A DNA stretch of 64,000 nucleotides from Gliomastix tumulicola (Eukaryota > Ascomycota > Sordariomycetes > Hypocreales > Bionectriaceae), in the NCBI GenBank assembly GCA_001599755.1, contig BCHX01000001.1:2170001-2234000 (forward strand), read 5' to 3'. The notes beneath the pieces are model-generated. The model worked only from the letters and a program-made list of their open reading frames with translations. It was not told where the DNA came from and made no database searches. Position 1 is the first letter of the stretch; every line of letters begins with the position of its first letter. Shown here one piece after another: positions 22,424-33,099 of the stretch. Made by a program: the position numbers and the translations under genes.

Positions 22424-24442
22424 TCAAACAATTTCATCGCCCTTTCCTGAAGCGGTGCGCGCTGCGTTCCGCCTTCCGACTTGCCATGTCCACAAGCCCC
22501 AGATGGCCAACGTGACCAACATCATTACAAAGCAGACGGCCGCGAACACACCAAAGAGCTCGCCGTTGAAGCTCCAGCTGCTCGAACCGTCCCGCGTTTT
22601 CCCCTCGAATATCGGCGTGCTGAAGAAACTCTGGTCGTTTGTTAGATACGAGGGTAATGACTCACGCTCCGGCAGCCGGCAGTAGTATCTTACGCCCAGA
22701 AACGTGCCGGGGAGGAAGACGAGGGCGAAGAATGTGATGACATGCATCGACGACGTCATCAGCTCCATGCGCGAAGTCGCGCCTCGGGCGTCCATGGCTA
22801 GTAATTGGTTGATCTGTCCGCCCTGGAGCTGGAGGATGGAACCATACTAGAGACAGATAAATACGTCAGCAAAGGGAGGGAGGTCTCGAATCTGAACAGG
22901 CGGAAATCCCACTCACGAGGCCATTTCCATCGCTCGCTACATGGGTCAGTGTCTCGGCTCGCGAACACTCCATCATAAGCATTTTCTCCAGGTGTTGGAT
23001 GCTCCGCTGAAACCTGCGGTGGGCTCGCCCGCACGAGCTCTTGATTTCTTGCGGAAGCTCCTCGGACGAGAACATGGCCTGGTAATGCTCTCGGACGTCT
23101 TTCATTACCCTGCAGTTCAGCTCCATGACGAGCTTCGCCTCGTGCAGCTTCGTGCTGGCCGTGTGCATCTTCTGCAGCCCGTCGAAGGGGAACTCCGACA
23201 GGGCCTCGACCTGCCGTGCCGCAGCCTTCTCGATCTTTTCTATTGTGCTTTCTTCTTCTTCCCGCTTCGGCGCTCTACTCATGCTTAGCATGGGGATATT
23301 GGTGTCGTCAGTAGTAGTAGCAGCAGCAGCAGCATCCTTGCTCCGGAACGCAGATCTGAACCACTGCTGGATACTTGACAGACAGTTGCGTTGCAACTTG
23401 CGGCTGTTGGTGAGGCTTCTGAGCAGCGTCTTATCACCAGAATGTATTGGGATTCCTGACAATTTTCTCGATGTCTGACGGATCTTGCGCTCCAGTGTAC
23501 TGATGTAGCTTTCCCACCCTTCGACGCACCAGCCGAAGCCCAGCAACTGCGTCTCCATAGACACTACGAAGCGCTCCGGAAGAGTGCTGGGCACGGCCCC
23601 TTCACCGATGGACTTGATACGCTCGCAAATCTGGTCGTTGTTGGCCTTGGCAGTCATGGTAAAGGTTCTCCCGCTGTCAAGGTCGAACGAATGATATACG
23701 GCCATTTGTCTCATCGACCAGGATTCTCCGGTCGTGTCGCGGCTTGCTGGCTCCATGGCTGACAGCTTGTAGCAGTTCCGCATCTCGTACCCCGAGGCAT
23801 CGAATCCCAACGCCTGCCAAGGCCGATCCGCACCCGGCGACAGAGGCGGACCCGTCTCAAGATGGCACCGGGGCTGATGGAAGTGGACGAGCTTTTGCAC
23901 CGGCTCGCCGAACGAGAAGAGCATATCTATATACTCGGCGGATACCCGGTGGTGCTTGGAGAGCAAGTAGAAGCACTCGAGCGTGCATTTCATGGGCATC
24001 TGGGAATTCCCGGCTGAAAGAAAGCTATTCGGCGCGTCAGTCTGGCTGGTCGGCAAAGCCGGGTAACTGCCTATGGCTAGGAACCGCGTATACATACGTA
24101 TGACGGACCAGCGGGACTCCCGGTTGATCGTCTCCCGTATATTGGTCGAGATGTGTTTGGACCTCGTCGATTCCGCGTTTCTCAACATATCTGAATCCTG
24201 CAGAAGAGGGACATGAGCATCTTCCGCAACGTTGAAGACACGAAAGTGGACTTACCGTCCGTATCATGGCGACTCTCCCAGAATTTGAGAAACGTTGCAG
24301 AGTCGCTTTCGGCGAAGAGTCGTCCTTGTTCTCTTTCGAGGCGACTCTGCACCAGACGGCCCCGGAACACGTCATGGCGTGGGCGCGCGTAGGTAGGCGA
24401 CGGTAGGACATCTGAAGTCCCAGAAGAGGCACCGTCCGGCAT
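22424..24442 (-). CDS. CorA-like two-helix membrane protein (fungal Mg2+-transporter-like family)
   Basis: Five exons: 24256-24442, 24098-24190, 22917-24013, 22694-22846 and 22424-22630; 578 residues. All junctions are phase-consistent; exon 2 uses the TTCAG acceptor rather than the nearby TGCAG because only the former keeps frame. The N-terminal cytosolic part includes REQGRLFAESDSATFLKFWE, KHHRVSAEYIDMLFSFGEP and a long helical stretch (about 290-475). The C-terminus has two membrane helices, MHVITFFALVFLPGTFLG and FGVFAAVCFVMMLVTLAIWG, linked by a short loop beginning SFFSTPIFEG. Helix layout and the pre-helix SRMELMTSSM match CorA-like proteins. The GMN motif required for Mg2+ transport at the end of the first helix is not visible, so ion transport is doubtful. 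It may act as a membrane sensor or effector; that is inference. Confidence 0.75.
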
Positions 24443-25087
24443 CTTGTCATGGGATCTAGAGTTGATAATAACCCGTTTTTTTTTTACACAGATTTGATTA
24501 TTCTAAACGTGTTTAGTGTGTTTAGTGTGATCTTGGGGGTGATACTCACGGATTGTGGACGGACATATAGATACTTTATACTGTTCCCCCTTCTGCTCGA
24601 GGCTGTCAATGGTTTGGTTTGCTTGAGCCGTGGCCTGAAACAAAGAAAAATGCCTTAAATTTCTTCGGTGTCTTGGATAGAATTTGCCTCTGTGATACGC
24701 AGAGTAAAAAGGGGGGGGGGGGGGGGGGGGGGGACGGACAGCTCGTCGCATCCAATCTATTGTGCTTGGTACAGCATATCTGCTTTACAATAGCTGGAGA
24801 CCTTAAGAGGCAGAGCCCTCCTGACTAGGATCTAAGAAAGGCGTCCATCATCATCGCCTTGCACAACACCACGCTATACGGTGCTCCCATTCCGAGCAGG
24901 CCCGAGCCCAATGATGATTCCAAACTTCCAAGCCCGGGTACTAAGAAGCAGGGCGCGCGGTCTTGGTGGCCTGCAGGCGAAGGACGGGGAAGTTTGAAAG
25001 CCACCCGCGGAGTAAGACAGCTTCCTAACGGAGGCCTGGGAAGAGCAACAGCGCCTCAACATGGCCGCCTTTGTGGAGACTTTGGTG
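24443..25087. other. Intergenic with a 23-base poly-G tract
   Basis: 645 bases upstream of the CorA-like gene and downstream of the 62-residue gene. Contains a poly-G tract at 24711-24733. No supported frame. Confidence 0.45.
24711..24733 (+). repeat. Poly-G tract (23 G)
   Basis: Uninterrupted run of 23 G after AAAAA. Its length makes the base count uncertain. Confidence 0.9.
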
Positions 25088-25424
25088 TCAATCTTTGGTC
25101 TGGAGGGCACGAATTTCGTTCTCCTGGGTCTGTTGGTGACGAGAGTGAGCATCAATGGATGTATTTCTCAACTGCGCTTAGGGTGCTTGCTGGGGGCCAA
25201 GGCGTACCTCAGTGAGAAACTTGGACAATACCACGCTCCAGTCATCCCCTCCTGGGTCCTTTAGGAGTGACGTTCAGCGCTCGCCACCAAGAGTGAATAT
25301 ATATATATATCTCCATCGCTTGACTTACCGTAACATCGATGGTATCGTTAGGGAACTCTGCTTTGAGATAGTCCGTCAGGACATCATTCGGCAGTCGGTA
25401 CTTGGAGATCAACACGCTAGGCAT
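25088..25424 (-). CDS. 62-residue three-exon protein of unknown function
   Basis: Built by hand from three phase-0 exons: 25329-25424, 25208-25258 and 25088-25129. Donors are GTAAGT and GTACGC; acceptors are CCTAAAG and CCAACAG. The pieces read MPSVLISKYRLPNDVLTDYL..., DPGGDDWSVVLSKFLTE and TQENEIRALQTKD then stop. Together they make a compact soluble protein with a beta-strand-like start, an amphipathic helix and a final polar helix. The smooth join of three otherwise isolated coding-like pieces is the evidence; the first acceptor is weak, with a poor pyrimidine tract. Intron 1 contains an AT microsatellite. I dimly associate the MPSVxxSKYRLP start with small fungal proteins, but I can name no family. 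It lies between the CorA-like and MFS genes on the same strand. Confidence 0.5.
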
Positions 25425-25665
25425 GTTTTACGTCCTCGTGTGCTTCCTGGGGCTTTCCGTTCGGGCGGGGCTTAGAAGGAGATGTCAGGTCAAGCCAGAT
25501 TTGGGGCAGATTTCGGTGCTGCTGTTGTCGAGTCTGCCTTGGGCTGTGTTTTCGGATGGAACTAGTAAAAGTTGGAGAGCGCGAGGCATTCTCGTGTCTT
25601 TATCCTTGACATGGCCGAGCAGGGCGGCTCTGCTGGTCTGGTCTCGGGGACCGAATAATCAGCCT

Positions 25666-25680
25666 CCCCCCCCCCCCCCC
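25666..25680 (+). repeat. Poly-C tract (15 C)
   Basis: Uninterrupted run of 15 C following AGCCT. Confidence 0.9.
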
Positions 25681-26011
25681 TTTCCGGAATGCGCAAAATG
25701 TGCAAAGATCGCCCAGTCCATATATCCCCGCAACGTGGCTCACTCTCGTCGGCTGGTGAAGTTACATGGGCATAACGTGGCGGTCCCAAAGGTTGTCACA
25801 AGGTCGGGTGCTCTGTCTGCCTCTCCTTCCGTGGTTCGCGAACCAAGCCAAGGTGCTTCGAGAATTCACCCCCACCATCCATCCATCTTGGGCAGTAGAT
25901 CACCCTGGGCGCATCTGGGGCTTTCTTACGCTGGCTTCGCACAGACATATCTCGCCTTCGGTAATCGGAGCCCAACTTGAACTGCTACCTCCTGACTGTA
26001 CATCTATACAT

Positions 26012-26051
26012 CCCCCCCCCCCCCCCCCCCTTCTTTCCAAAAAAAAAAAAA
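26012..26051 (+). repeat. Poly-C (19) followed by poly-A (13)
   Basis: Nineteen C, the spacer TTCTTTCC, then thirteen A. Confidence 0.9.
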
Positions 26052-26697
26052 GGACGCCTGGTCACATAGTGGCGTTACTCTTCGGGCCGGATTGCAAGTG
26101 ATCAGATGGCTATAGCGTGGTGGCCTGCATGAAACATGACGAACCTGACTGCTTTCCAAGGCTCTCACCGGCTGCACGCGAGTGGATCAAGGCAACGAGA
26201 CTACTACCCCCTATTTGGTCATGGATAGACATCATCCAGATGATTGGGCACAGCGAAAATACAGAAAAGTGTCAAGATCAAGGAAAAGCCAACCCATATA
26301 TCCCTCCTTTCAGCTAGCCGCCGTCACCGTAAGATTCAAGAATCAGACATCAACTTTCTCTTAGAGACTATCCACAACGATATTTCTAGGAGAAGGGATG
26401 TCGTCAATTTGCCTCTCCACCAGGATTCTTGATCTAACAGCCTCCTCTCCACTCGCTCGGCCGAGAAGAATCGGGTCGTCCCTCACGAACAAGTCAACAC
26501 TGCAAGTCCGTCGGTCATGTATCAACGAAATCCATCAAATATTAGTTGAGTAATTCTACATTCTGTCTGACTCCCGCTCCCGGTCTCCCTCTCATGCCCT
26601 CTCTTCATTCTTCAATTCCCCACCGTAACCAAAGAAAAGAAAAAGGTGATAAAAATACTAAATCCGCCACGATGTTGTCGTCCAACGCAAACCACTT

Positions 26698-28849
26698 CTA
26701 AAAAGTCGGCGTCGTCGAAATGGCAAACTTACTCATAGCGCGAAGCCTCGCGCCGTAGAAGTAGAGCAGCCATATTCCGATGATACCAATGACACTGAGA
26801 CCACCCAGTAGACTCGTGCCCCGCGCCACGCCCAAGTTCCCGTAGAGCGGATGCGCGAAGATAATGCTCCCACACGCAAACGCACTCCGGAAGAAGTCGT
26901 TCGCAGCGAACAAGCTCGCAGCATACATGGGATAGCTCAGAGGGATATAAACAAAGATACACTGCATGATAACGAACACCGTCGCACCATAGATGGTCAC
27001 GCCCAAAGTTGGCACTATCCAGTGAATAGAGCGTCGTGCGGTCCAGGCGAAGATGAAGAGGCCGATTGTCGGGCCGAGAGAGAGCGGAAGGGCAGGGACG
27101 AGACGCTCTTCCTGGACGGGCATGCCGGAGCGGGCGATGCGCGGATTCTGGTAATAATAGAGCCAGGCGATGTATGCGACCACGCCGATGATGCAGGAGA
27201 CCAGAATACAGAGGAAGACCAGACCGACCTCACCCATGTTCATGCCGTAGAACACGGGGTACACTAGGGGGAAGACCTCAAAGACTGAGGGAGACTGTCA
27301 GTGATCTTCGATACAGAGGCACAAAAAGAGAAAAAGGGAGCGTAAGAGGTGGGAGGAGGGAAAGGGGTGAGAGGCAAGGGGGAAAGGGGGAGAGTTGGAA
27401 GTAAAGTGCAACTGCAAGCTTACAAGAATAATAGATGCCGTAGATAATGGCCGTGTATATCTGCACGAACAGCACTGCCGGATCCTTCAGTGTGATCTCC
27501 ATGGGCTTGATAAAGGCATCGATGACGACGGCCGAGACCTTCATGTTGCGCTGGTCGATCTCGCTCTGTGACATGAACCGCGGGTTGCCCGTGAGCTTGC
27601 GCAGACGCTTCGCGCGCCGGAGCAAGATGTTGGGCGAGCTTGTCTCGGGAAGGAGGCAGAACATGAGCAGAGCGACGGGGGCCGCGGCCCAGATGGACTC
27701 GAAGAGCGACCAGCGCCAGGACTCGGCTGGGACGGCAAAGCCGCTGAGGAGAGGGCCGAGGGCGGCTGTACTTGCGCATTAGCAAAGAGTGTCAGACAGG
27801 GGAAAGAAAGAAAGAAAGAAGGAAGGAAAGCCGGATGAAATGAACTCACGCCCGCAGTACGCCGCAGCGACCCACGCCATCATGGCATACGGCAGCGACA
27901 TCAGACTGTATATATCGCCCAGCGAAGCACCACCCGACGCCAGGCACGGCGACCCGAAGAAGCCTGTCAGAAACCGCAGCACCAGCAGGCTGGCGAAGCT
28001 CTTCGCAAACGCAGTCGGGATGGACAGGATGACGAAGAGGAACATGGTCGCCACATAGACAGGGTTCCTCCCGACAACGGGGATCTCACTCAACGGGGAG
28101 AAGATCAGGGGCCCGACGCCGTAGCCAAGCACGTACAGCGCAAGCCCGAGCGTCGAGTTGATCTCGCTGACGTGGAACGCCTTCTGGACGCCGCCCTCGG
28201 ACGTGGTGTAGATGGCCGACGTGGTGTAGACGACAAAGGTGTAGAGGCAGATGATGAGCGACACGAGCAGCCGGCGGCGGTTGCTCCAGTTGTGCGGGTT
28301 CATGTCGTCGTCGGTGTAGTACCAGTCGACGAGGATGGCGTTGTCCTTTGTGCGCTTGGGCACGATGGGCACCGACTTGACGCGCTCGACGCTGGCGCCC
28401 GTGTTGCTCTCCTCGTCGTCATGGAGGCCGGTGCGCGTGGCCGAGGAGCTGCTCGAGTCGCTCTCGCGGGCATCCGGGGCGTTTTGTTCTTGTCGGGGCT
28501 GCTGCTGGTTGTTGACCCCGGGACTCGTGTCTGGGAGCTCGAACTTCTCCTCGTCCTTGGCCGCAGAAGTATTGCCATTGTCATCATTCCCAGAGCTCTC
28601 CGGCCGGGGCTTACGCTCCCCGTCGTCGTCGTCGTCACCACCGCTCGCAGAGCCCGAGTCCCCGCTGCCACCAGCTGCCGTTGTGGACGAAGAGCCCGGG
28701 AGCGGCAGGTCCGGGTTGTTCATGAGGTCGAGCCAGCAGTCCGGGAGCTTGAAGTCGGCCTTCTCCTCCGGGTACTGAAGATGGCGGTTCTTGGTCACCC
28801 AGCGGATGACCTGCCCCAGGGGCGCATCGCGTAGCATGTCAGATAACAT
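26698..28849 (-). CDS. MFS drug:H+ antiporter, DHA1 / FLR1-CaMDR1 type
   Basis: Three exons: 27850-28849, 27424-27765 and 26698-27284; 642 residues, all junctions in frame. The N-terminus (MLSDMLRDAPLGQVIRWVTK, then KLPDCWL) and DPHNWS-like segment MNPHNWSNRRR before helix 1 are typical of fungal DHA1 exporters. The conserved GYGVGPLIFSPLSEIPVVGR motif is present (motif A region), with LRFLTGFFGSPCLASGGASL and LGPLLSGFAVPAESWRW in the first half. About twelve hydrophobic helices can be counted. Residues about 50-150 are an acidic, Ser/Gly/Asp-rich insert, long for the family and presumably cytosolic. Such exporters remove azoles, benomyl and other small toxicants across the plasma membrane; the substrate here cannot be read from sequence. 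Confidence 0.9.
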
Positions 28850-29697
28850 TGTCTCGTCCGCTGCGCGTCACGATGCTTCAGAAGAGAACATACAACAAAA
28901 ATTAGAGGATAGTAGGGCAACAACAGCTGCTTCAATTCACGGGGAAATCTCAGGGGGGGAGGCCAGTGCACCAGACAGATATAAGCTTCTCTTATACAAA
29001 CTCCATTGATTAGAAACCAAAAAACACGGCTCGTCTGGCCGTGGACGAGAGCTAGCAGCACACAGGCAGCAATCCAGACGAATCTCCCCGCGTAGACTCC
29101 GCGTAGACTAAGCGTCCAAGGATCGACGGGCAGTAACCAGACAGTCGGATCGGACGGGAATGTGGTTGAAACTTGAAGTAAGTCGTATAGCGACGACCGT
29201 CACTTTCTAGAGCTAGGGCTGACAGAGTTGCGGCCTGCTCAAACGTGATTGGTCAGATTAGGGTTCCCTCAGCGGTGAAAATCGCATCCTCCAGAAACGA
29301 CGTGCGGAGATTACAAATCGTCAGCGTCGGTCAAACATCCAGAAGAGCGTTCTCGAGGAGGGTTCCACGGTAAAGGTAGGTTGGGCGGACCGTCCGCTAA
29401 GGAATGCCCTAGATTGTTGATTGACTCATTGGCGTCGTTGTCGAAGGATGAGGCTCGCGCAGAAGCAAGTCAGCACTGCAGGAGGGCGCTGATGCCTGGT
29501 GGGAACAGAGCTGTCAGCACCAAGAATCTTGGGTTCGCGTGGTTCCGAGATAGCTCTGAACTCTACCCAGACCATCATCATCCATCCAAGTCGTGCTTCG
29601 TGACTACCGACTCGTCCGGCGGACAAACACCAGGCCTCTAAATCCGATATATAGCGGAGCGAAAGGCCGAGCATAGCGTCATCAGCTAGCGATAACT
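28850..29697. other. Intergenic, upstream of the MFS gene
   Basis: 848 bases holding the MFS promoter and the 3' region of the PPR gene. No supported frame. Confidence 0.5.
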
Positions 29698-31515
29698 TCA
29701 GACAGCGGCCTCGACTTGGTCTGTACTCATCTTTCGCCCTCGCTGGGCAGCTCTTATCAGGATATCGGCCGCGTTCTGGTGGCCCGCATCTCGCAGGATA
29801 TCCATTAAGTCCCAGATGCCCACGTCCTGAGCTACGACGGCCTTCTGCGCGAGTGGTGCAAGCCAGGGGATCAGCTCTTTCTGGCTGGCATGCGCTTTTG
29901 CGTAGTCCTTGGCCGTGTGCATGGCCAGCCGGAGCTCGTCCATGTCCAGGAAGGACGATATCAGCGCATGCGCAACAGACGGCTGCCTCGTCGTGGAAGA
30001 CGTGTCCACTCCTGCAGCCACCCTCTCTTTGTAATCAGCGATAAGACGTGCTCTGAGACTGTCCTCGCTGCAGTGAATAATCATGGTCTGGATCGTATTG
30101 ACGTGGTGGTCAGACCGACCCGTCAGCAGCTCCACGTCTTGATACAAGTCCAAGGCAGCTTGACTCCCCTGTCTCTCGGCGGAGGCCTCGATGACCGCCC
30201 CAACCACAGCCCAGGGCACGGGATCATCCTTGGCCAAGGCCCTGACAATGTCTGATGCCTCACCCACAAGCTGCGGCTCCCTCAGGAGGAGTGAGTAGAT
30301 GGGTCTCACGTGGCTCCTGCTAATGTGACTCGTGCTGCGCGCCATGATACGCACCATGCGAAGCGCACCGTCCAAATTATTGCCCGTCGCAAACGCCTCG
30401 ACAAGAGCGTCGTAGTGCTGCTCGTGCACCCGGCCACGGTCCGACATCATGGAAATGACCTGACTCGCCAGGTCATAGTCCCCCTCCCTGCTCGCCGTCG
30501 CCAGCACATTCTCCAGCATACCGTCCGACGGCTTCAAGACTCCGTTCCGCACCGTCAGAGTCCATATAAGGGACGTTCCCGCGTAGTGGAAGGCGGTGCT
30601 GCACACGTCTAGCACGTAGTATGCTAGACTGAGGTACGCGGTATCGTTCTGTTCCGCCTGCTTGCGGTCGATGAAGAGCTGCAGCATCTCATCCAGGAAC
30701 TTGGCACGTCCAAAGACCATGATAAATATATCGTAAACCCAGAGGTCGACTGACGCTTGGTCCTCCGCTAGCGCAGCGAGCTTCTCATACGCCAACTCGT
30801 ACTGGCCATCCCGGAGCAGACCAAGAGCGACGTACTGCTGACTGGTCTGGTCAATGGTGAACCAGCGCTCCCGCATGATGGCGAGCACCCTCTGCCTCAG
30901 TATATAGTCTGGGTGGACGGCCAGCGCAGCCAGGGCTCTCTGGCATATGTAGGCGTTGGGTGCCAATTTCTCTCTCTCCATGTCCTTCAGCAGGGCAACG
31001 ATGCCCGCGGCCGACCCCTGAGGGGACGCCATCGCATCGGTCATGCATTCGTATATGAACTGAGAGGCAGGATATTCGTGTCGTCGTATTAGGGACCTGA
31101 CGAGCTGTACTATCCGATCGTGTATTTGCGTCTTCCGCCCGCTGATGCCGTACGCCTTGGGGTCTCGGAGCTGGTATAACGCACTGACAATGTCGTCCAC
31201 CGTCATCTTATCCAGATCCCTCTCGTTCGGCGGTGCTGGCTGCACGAGGAGATGGGGAGTGGCGGGCCGTTTGGACTGATCATCCCGGCGTCTGGTTTGC
31301 GCGGCGGCCGTGTCGTTGGCCCTGCTGCTCCCAGCGCAAAAAAGCCTTCTCTGTGATGGCACTTCTGTGCATATCGTGCCGTGCGGTCGGCGCGTCTGTC
31401 GTGATCGGAGAGGGTACGACGAGGAAGCCTGCAATGCCTTCCGTAGAGCAGCTCTGTCGACGCTGGGACACAGACAGCGCCAGAGGCCATCGTAGACTAG
31501 CTGCGGACGCTGCAT
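29698..31515 (-). CDS. Mitochondrial pentatricopeptide-repeat-like protein
   Basis: Single exon of 605 residues. The first 65 residues are rich in Arg, Ser and Gln with few acids (ALRKALQASSSYPLRSRQTR), a good mitochondrial presequence. The rest is almost wholly alpha-helical with helix-turn-helix repeats of about 35 residues, for example MEREKLAPNAYICQRALAAL, QYVALGLLRDGQYELAYEKL, LENVLATASREGDYDLASQV and HYDALVEAFATGNNLDGALR. This is the look of fungal PPR proteins that bind mitochondrial transcripts for processing, stability or translation. The target RNA cannot be predicted. It is divergent from LSM4 with 389 bases between starts. Confidence 0.75.
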   Translation of the reverse strand: MQRPQLVYDGLWRCLCPSVDRAALRKALQASSSYPLRSRQTRRPHGTICTEVPSQRRLFCAGSSRANDTAAAQTRRRDDQSKRPATPHLLVQPAPPNERDLDKMTVDDIVSALYQLRDPKAYGISGRKTQIHDRIVQLVRSLIRRHEYPASQFIYECMTDAMASPQGSAAGIVALLKDMEREKLAPNAYICQRALAALAVHPDYILRQRVLAIMRERWFTIDQTSQQYVALGLLRDGQYELAYEKLAALAEDQASVDLWVYDIFIMVFGRAKFLDEMLQLFIDRKQAEQNDTAYLSLAYYVLDVCSTAFHYAGTSLIWTLTVRNGVLKPSDGMLENVLATASREGDYDLASQVISMMSDRGRVHEQHYDALVEAFATGNNLDGALRMVRIMARSTSHISRSHVRPIYSLLLREPQLVGEASDIVRALAKDDPVPWAVVGAVIEASAERQGSQAALDLYQDVELLTGRSDHHVNTIQTMIIHCSEDSLRARLIADYKERVAAGVDTSSTTRQPSVAHALISSFLDMDELRLAMHTAKDYAKAHASQKELIPWLAPLAQKAVVAQDVGIWDLMDILRDAGHQNAADILIRAAQRGRKMSTDQVEAAV

Positions 31516-31904
31516 TGTGGCGTGCGAAAGGGTTGTCGTCTCCTACGTATAATAGAAGTCAAGTTGCACGTTCCCCAGCCATTGTCGTTGAATCGAGAGC
31601 GGTCAGTTGCCCCGAGTATTCATTCCCAGCCGGTCTCGGGTGCGTGCTGAAGTCTGGCTGTCCAATGCCAAACCAGAATTGAGAATGTCGCGGTGCGGAA
31701 GAGTTCCGTCGCGACAGCCCCATAAAAACCGGAATCTATGAGATAAGCGAGGGAATGCATCTATCAGATCGCAAACTCCCACCACAGCTCAACAATCAAG
31801 TCCATCACCACACCCGCCGCCCAAACAACGAAAGCTCCCCCCCCCCCCGCGCACGCGCTTCCCTCGAATACAACATATCTATAATATTAGACAATCCAGT
31901 CGCC
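31516..31904. promoter_or_regulatory. Divergent upstream region, PPR gene / lsm4
   Basis: 389 bases between two start codons, with a C-rich stretch at 31838-31850 just upstream of the lsm4 start. Promoter role inferred from orientation. Confidence 0.5.
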
Positions 31905-32618
31905 ATGGTAAGTTCTTCCCACTCCTCCCCCAGCGCCAGTCTCCCTCCGCCTGCAATCGCGCTGAACCGTTACCTACCGACCTGCAGCTCCCTCTAGGCC
32001 TGCTGAACGCGGCCCAAGGCCACCCGATGCTCGTGGAGCTCAAGAACGGCGAGACTCTCAACGGGCACCTCGTTAACTGCGATACGTGGATGAACCTGAC
32101 CCTGAAGGAGGTGGTTCAGACCAGCCCGGTATGCGCCAGCGCCTTCCCCCCTCCTCCGACCCTCTCTGCGTTTAGGATGATGCCCCTCATCGCATCCTGC
32201 CCTGCCAATCTCCCCACGGCGCGCGACCCCTACTCGAGCCAGTCGGAGGGAACAGCAGTATATGCTAACAAATATGTATTTTCTAGGAGGGCGACAAGTT
32301 CCTACGGCTACCAGAAGTCTACGTAAAAGGCAACAACGTACGCCAACCACCCCTCCCTCCATCAGCCATCCTCACACCGCCCCCAAACTAACCAGCACAC
32401 AGATTAAATACCTCCGGGTACCAGACGAGATCATCGACATCGTCAGCGAGCAGCAGAAGGGCCAGCAGGGAAGTTTCCGCGGCGGCAGAGGCGGTCAGTC
32501 TAGGGGCGACCACGGCGGCCGAGGCGACCATAGGGGCGGGNGAGGAGGCCGTGGTGGCGGCGGCGGCGGCGGCGGCGGGAGGGGCCGAGGGAGGGGAGGA
32601 CGTGGGCAGCAGCAGTGA
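31905..32618 (+). CDS. lsm4: U6 snRNA-associated Sm-like protein LSm4
   Basis: Four exons: 31905-31907 (just the ATG), 31988-32128, 32287-32337 and 32403-32618; 136 residues. The joined start is MLPLGLLNAAQGHPM. Sm motif 1 is VELKNGETLNGHLVNCDTWM and Sm motif 2 is IKYLRVPDEIIDIV, with EGDKFLRLPEVYVKGNN between them. The C-terminal tail is Gly/Arg-rich (repeated RGG), as in other LSm4 proteins, where it supports P-body assembly. LSm4 joins the LSm2-8 ring on U6 snRNA in the nucleus and the LSm1-7 ring in cytoplasmic mRNA decay. The first coding exon is only the start codon, so automatic models may mis-start here. One base at 32541 is unresolved and leaves one tail residue unknown. Confidence 0.95.
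32541..32541. other. Ambiguous base (n)
   Basis: A single n lies inside a GC-rich repeat encoding the Gly/Arg tail of LSm4. The codon is NGA, so the residue is Arg, Gly or, if TGA, a stop that would cut the RGG tail. Confidence 0.95.
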
Positions 32619-33099
32619 GGACAGTGAGGGCGCTTCGAGGAACATTGGGGTCGAAAACCTTTGGGACTGGCGTTGGGTGGACATGTATGCTTGGTATACC
32701 CAGGAACAGCGACTTGCCTCCTATAAGAAGATTCTACGGCCTATTGGCGTGAGCTCTGCGCTATCCGCCTGCATGAGGGCATCGCCTGGCTGACAGACAA
32801 CAGCTTTCGATGAAATGACGCGAATAGCGACACGAGAACATGTAGATCTCACACATGGTACGCTGAGCGGGCTAGTCTTAAGAGCGTCTTGAAGTATTAA
32901 AAGATTTTATGTTCTAATAGCAACATCCTCGTCTCCATGAATCATCGTGACTTCCCAAAATCTATCAAAATACAGCGCCTCAAATACCACATCGTCTCGC
33001 CAAATGATGTCCTCCTCAGTATACGTGAGGAGAAATGCAACGAAATCGTCAACACAAACTCATTCTTGCTTTCATATATCCGTTAATGATCCCAGACGC
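32619..33099. other. Intergenic, convergent 3' ends of lsm4 and fas2
   Basis: 481 bases. AT-rich towards the right. No supported gene. Confidence 0.5.

Larger units (their letters stand above)
25425..26697. other. Intergenic with poly-C and poly-A tracts
   Basis: About 1.27 kb between the start of the 62-residue gene and the MFS stop codon. Contains poly-C at 25666-25680 and poly-C/poly-A at 26012-26051. The longest frames run through these tracts and are low complexity; no gene is supported. Confidence 0.5.

Noticed and set aside
25402..25980. 192-codon plus-strand frame
   Set aside because: It reads through a poly-C tract and is antisense to the first exon of the 62-residue gene; no motif.
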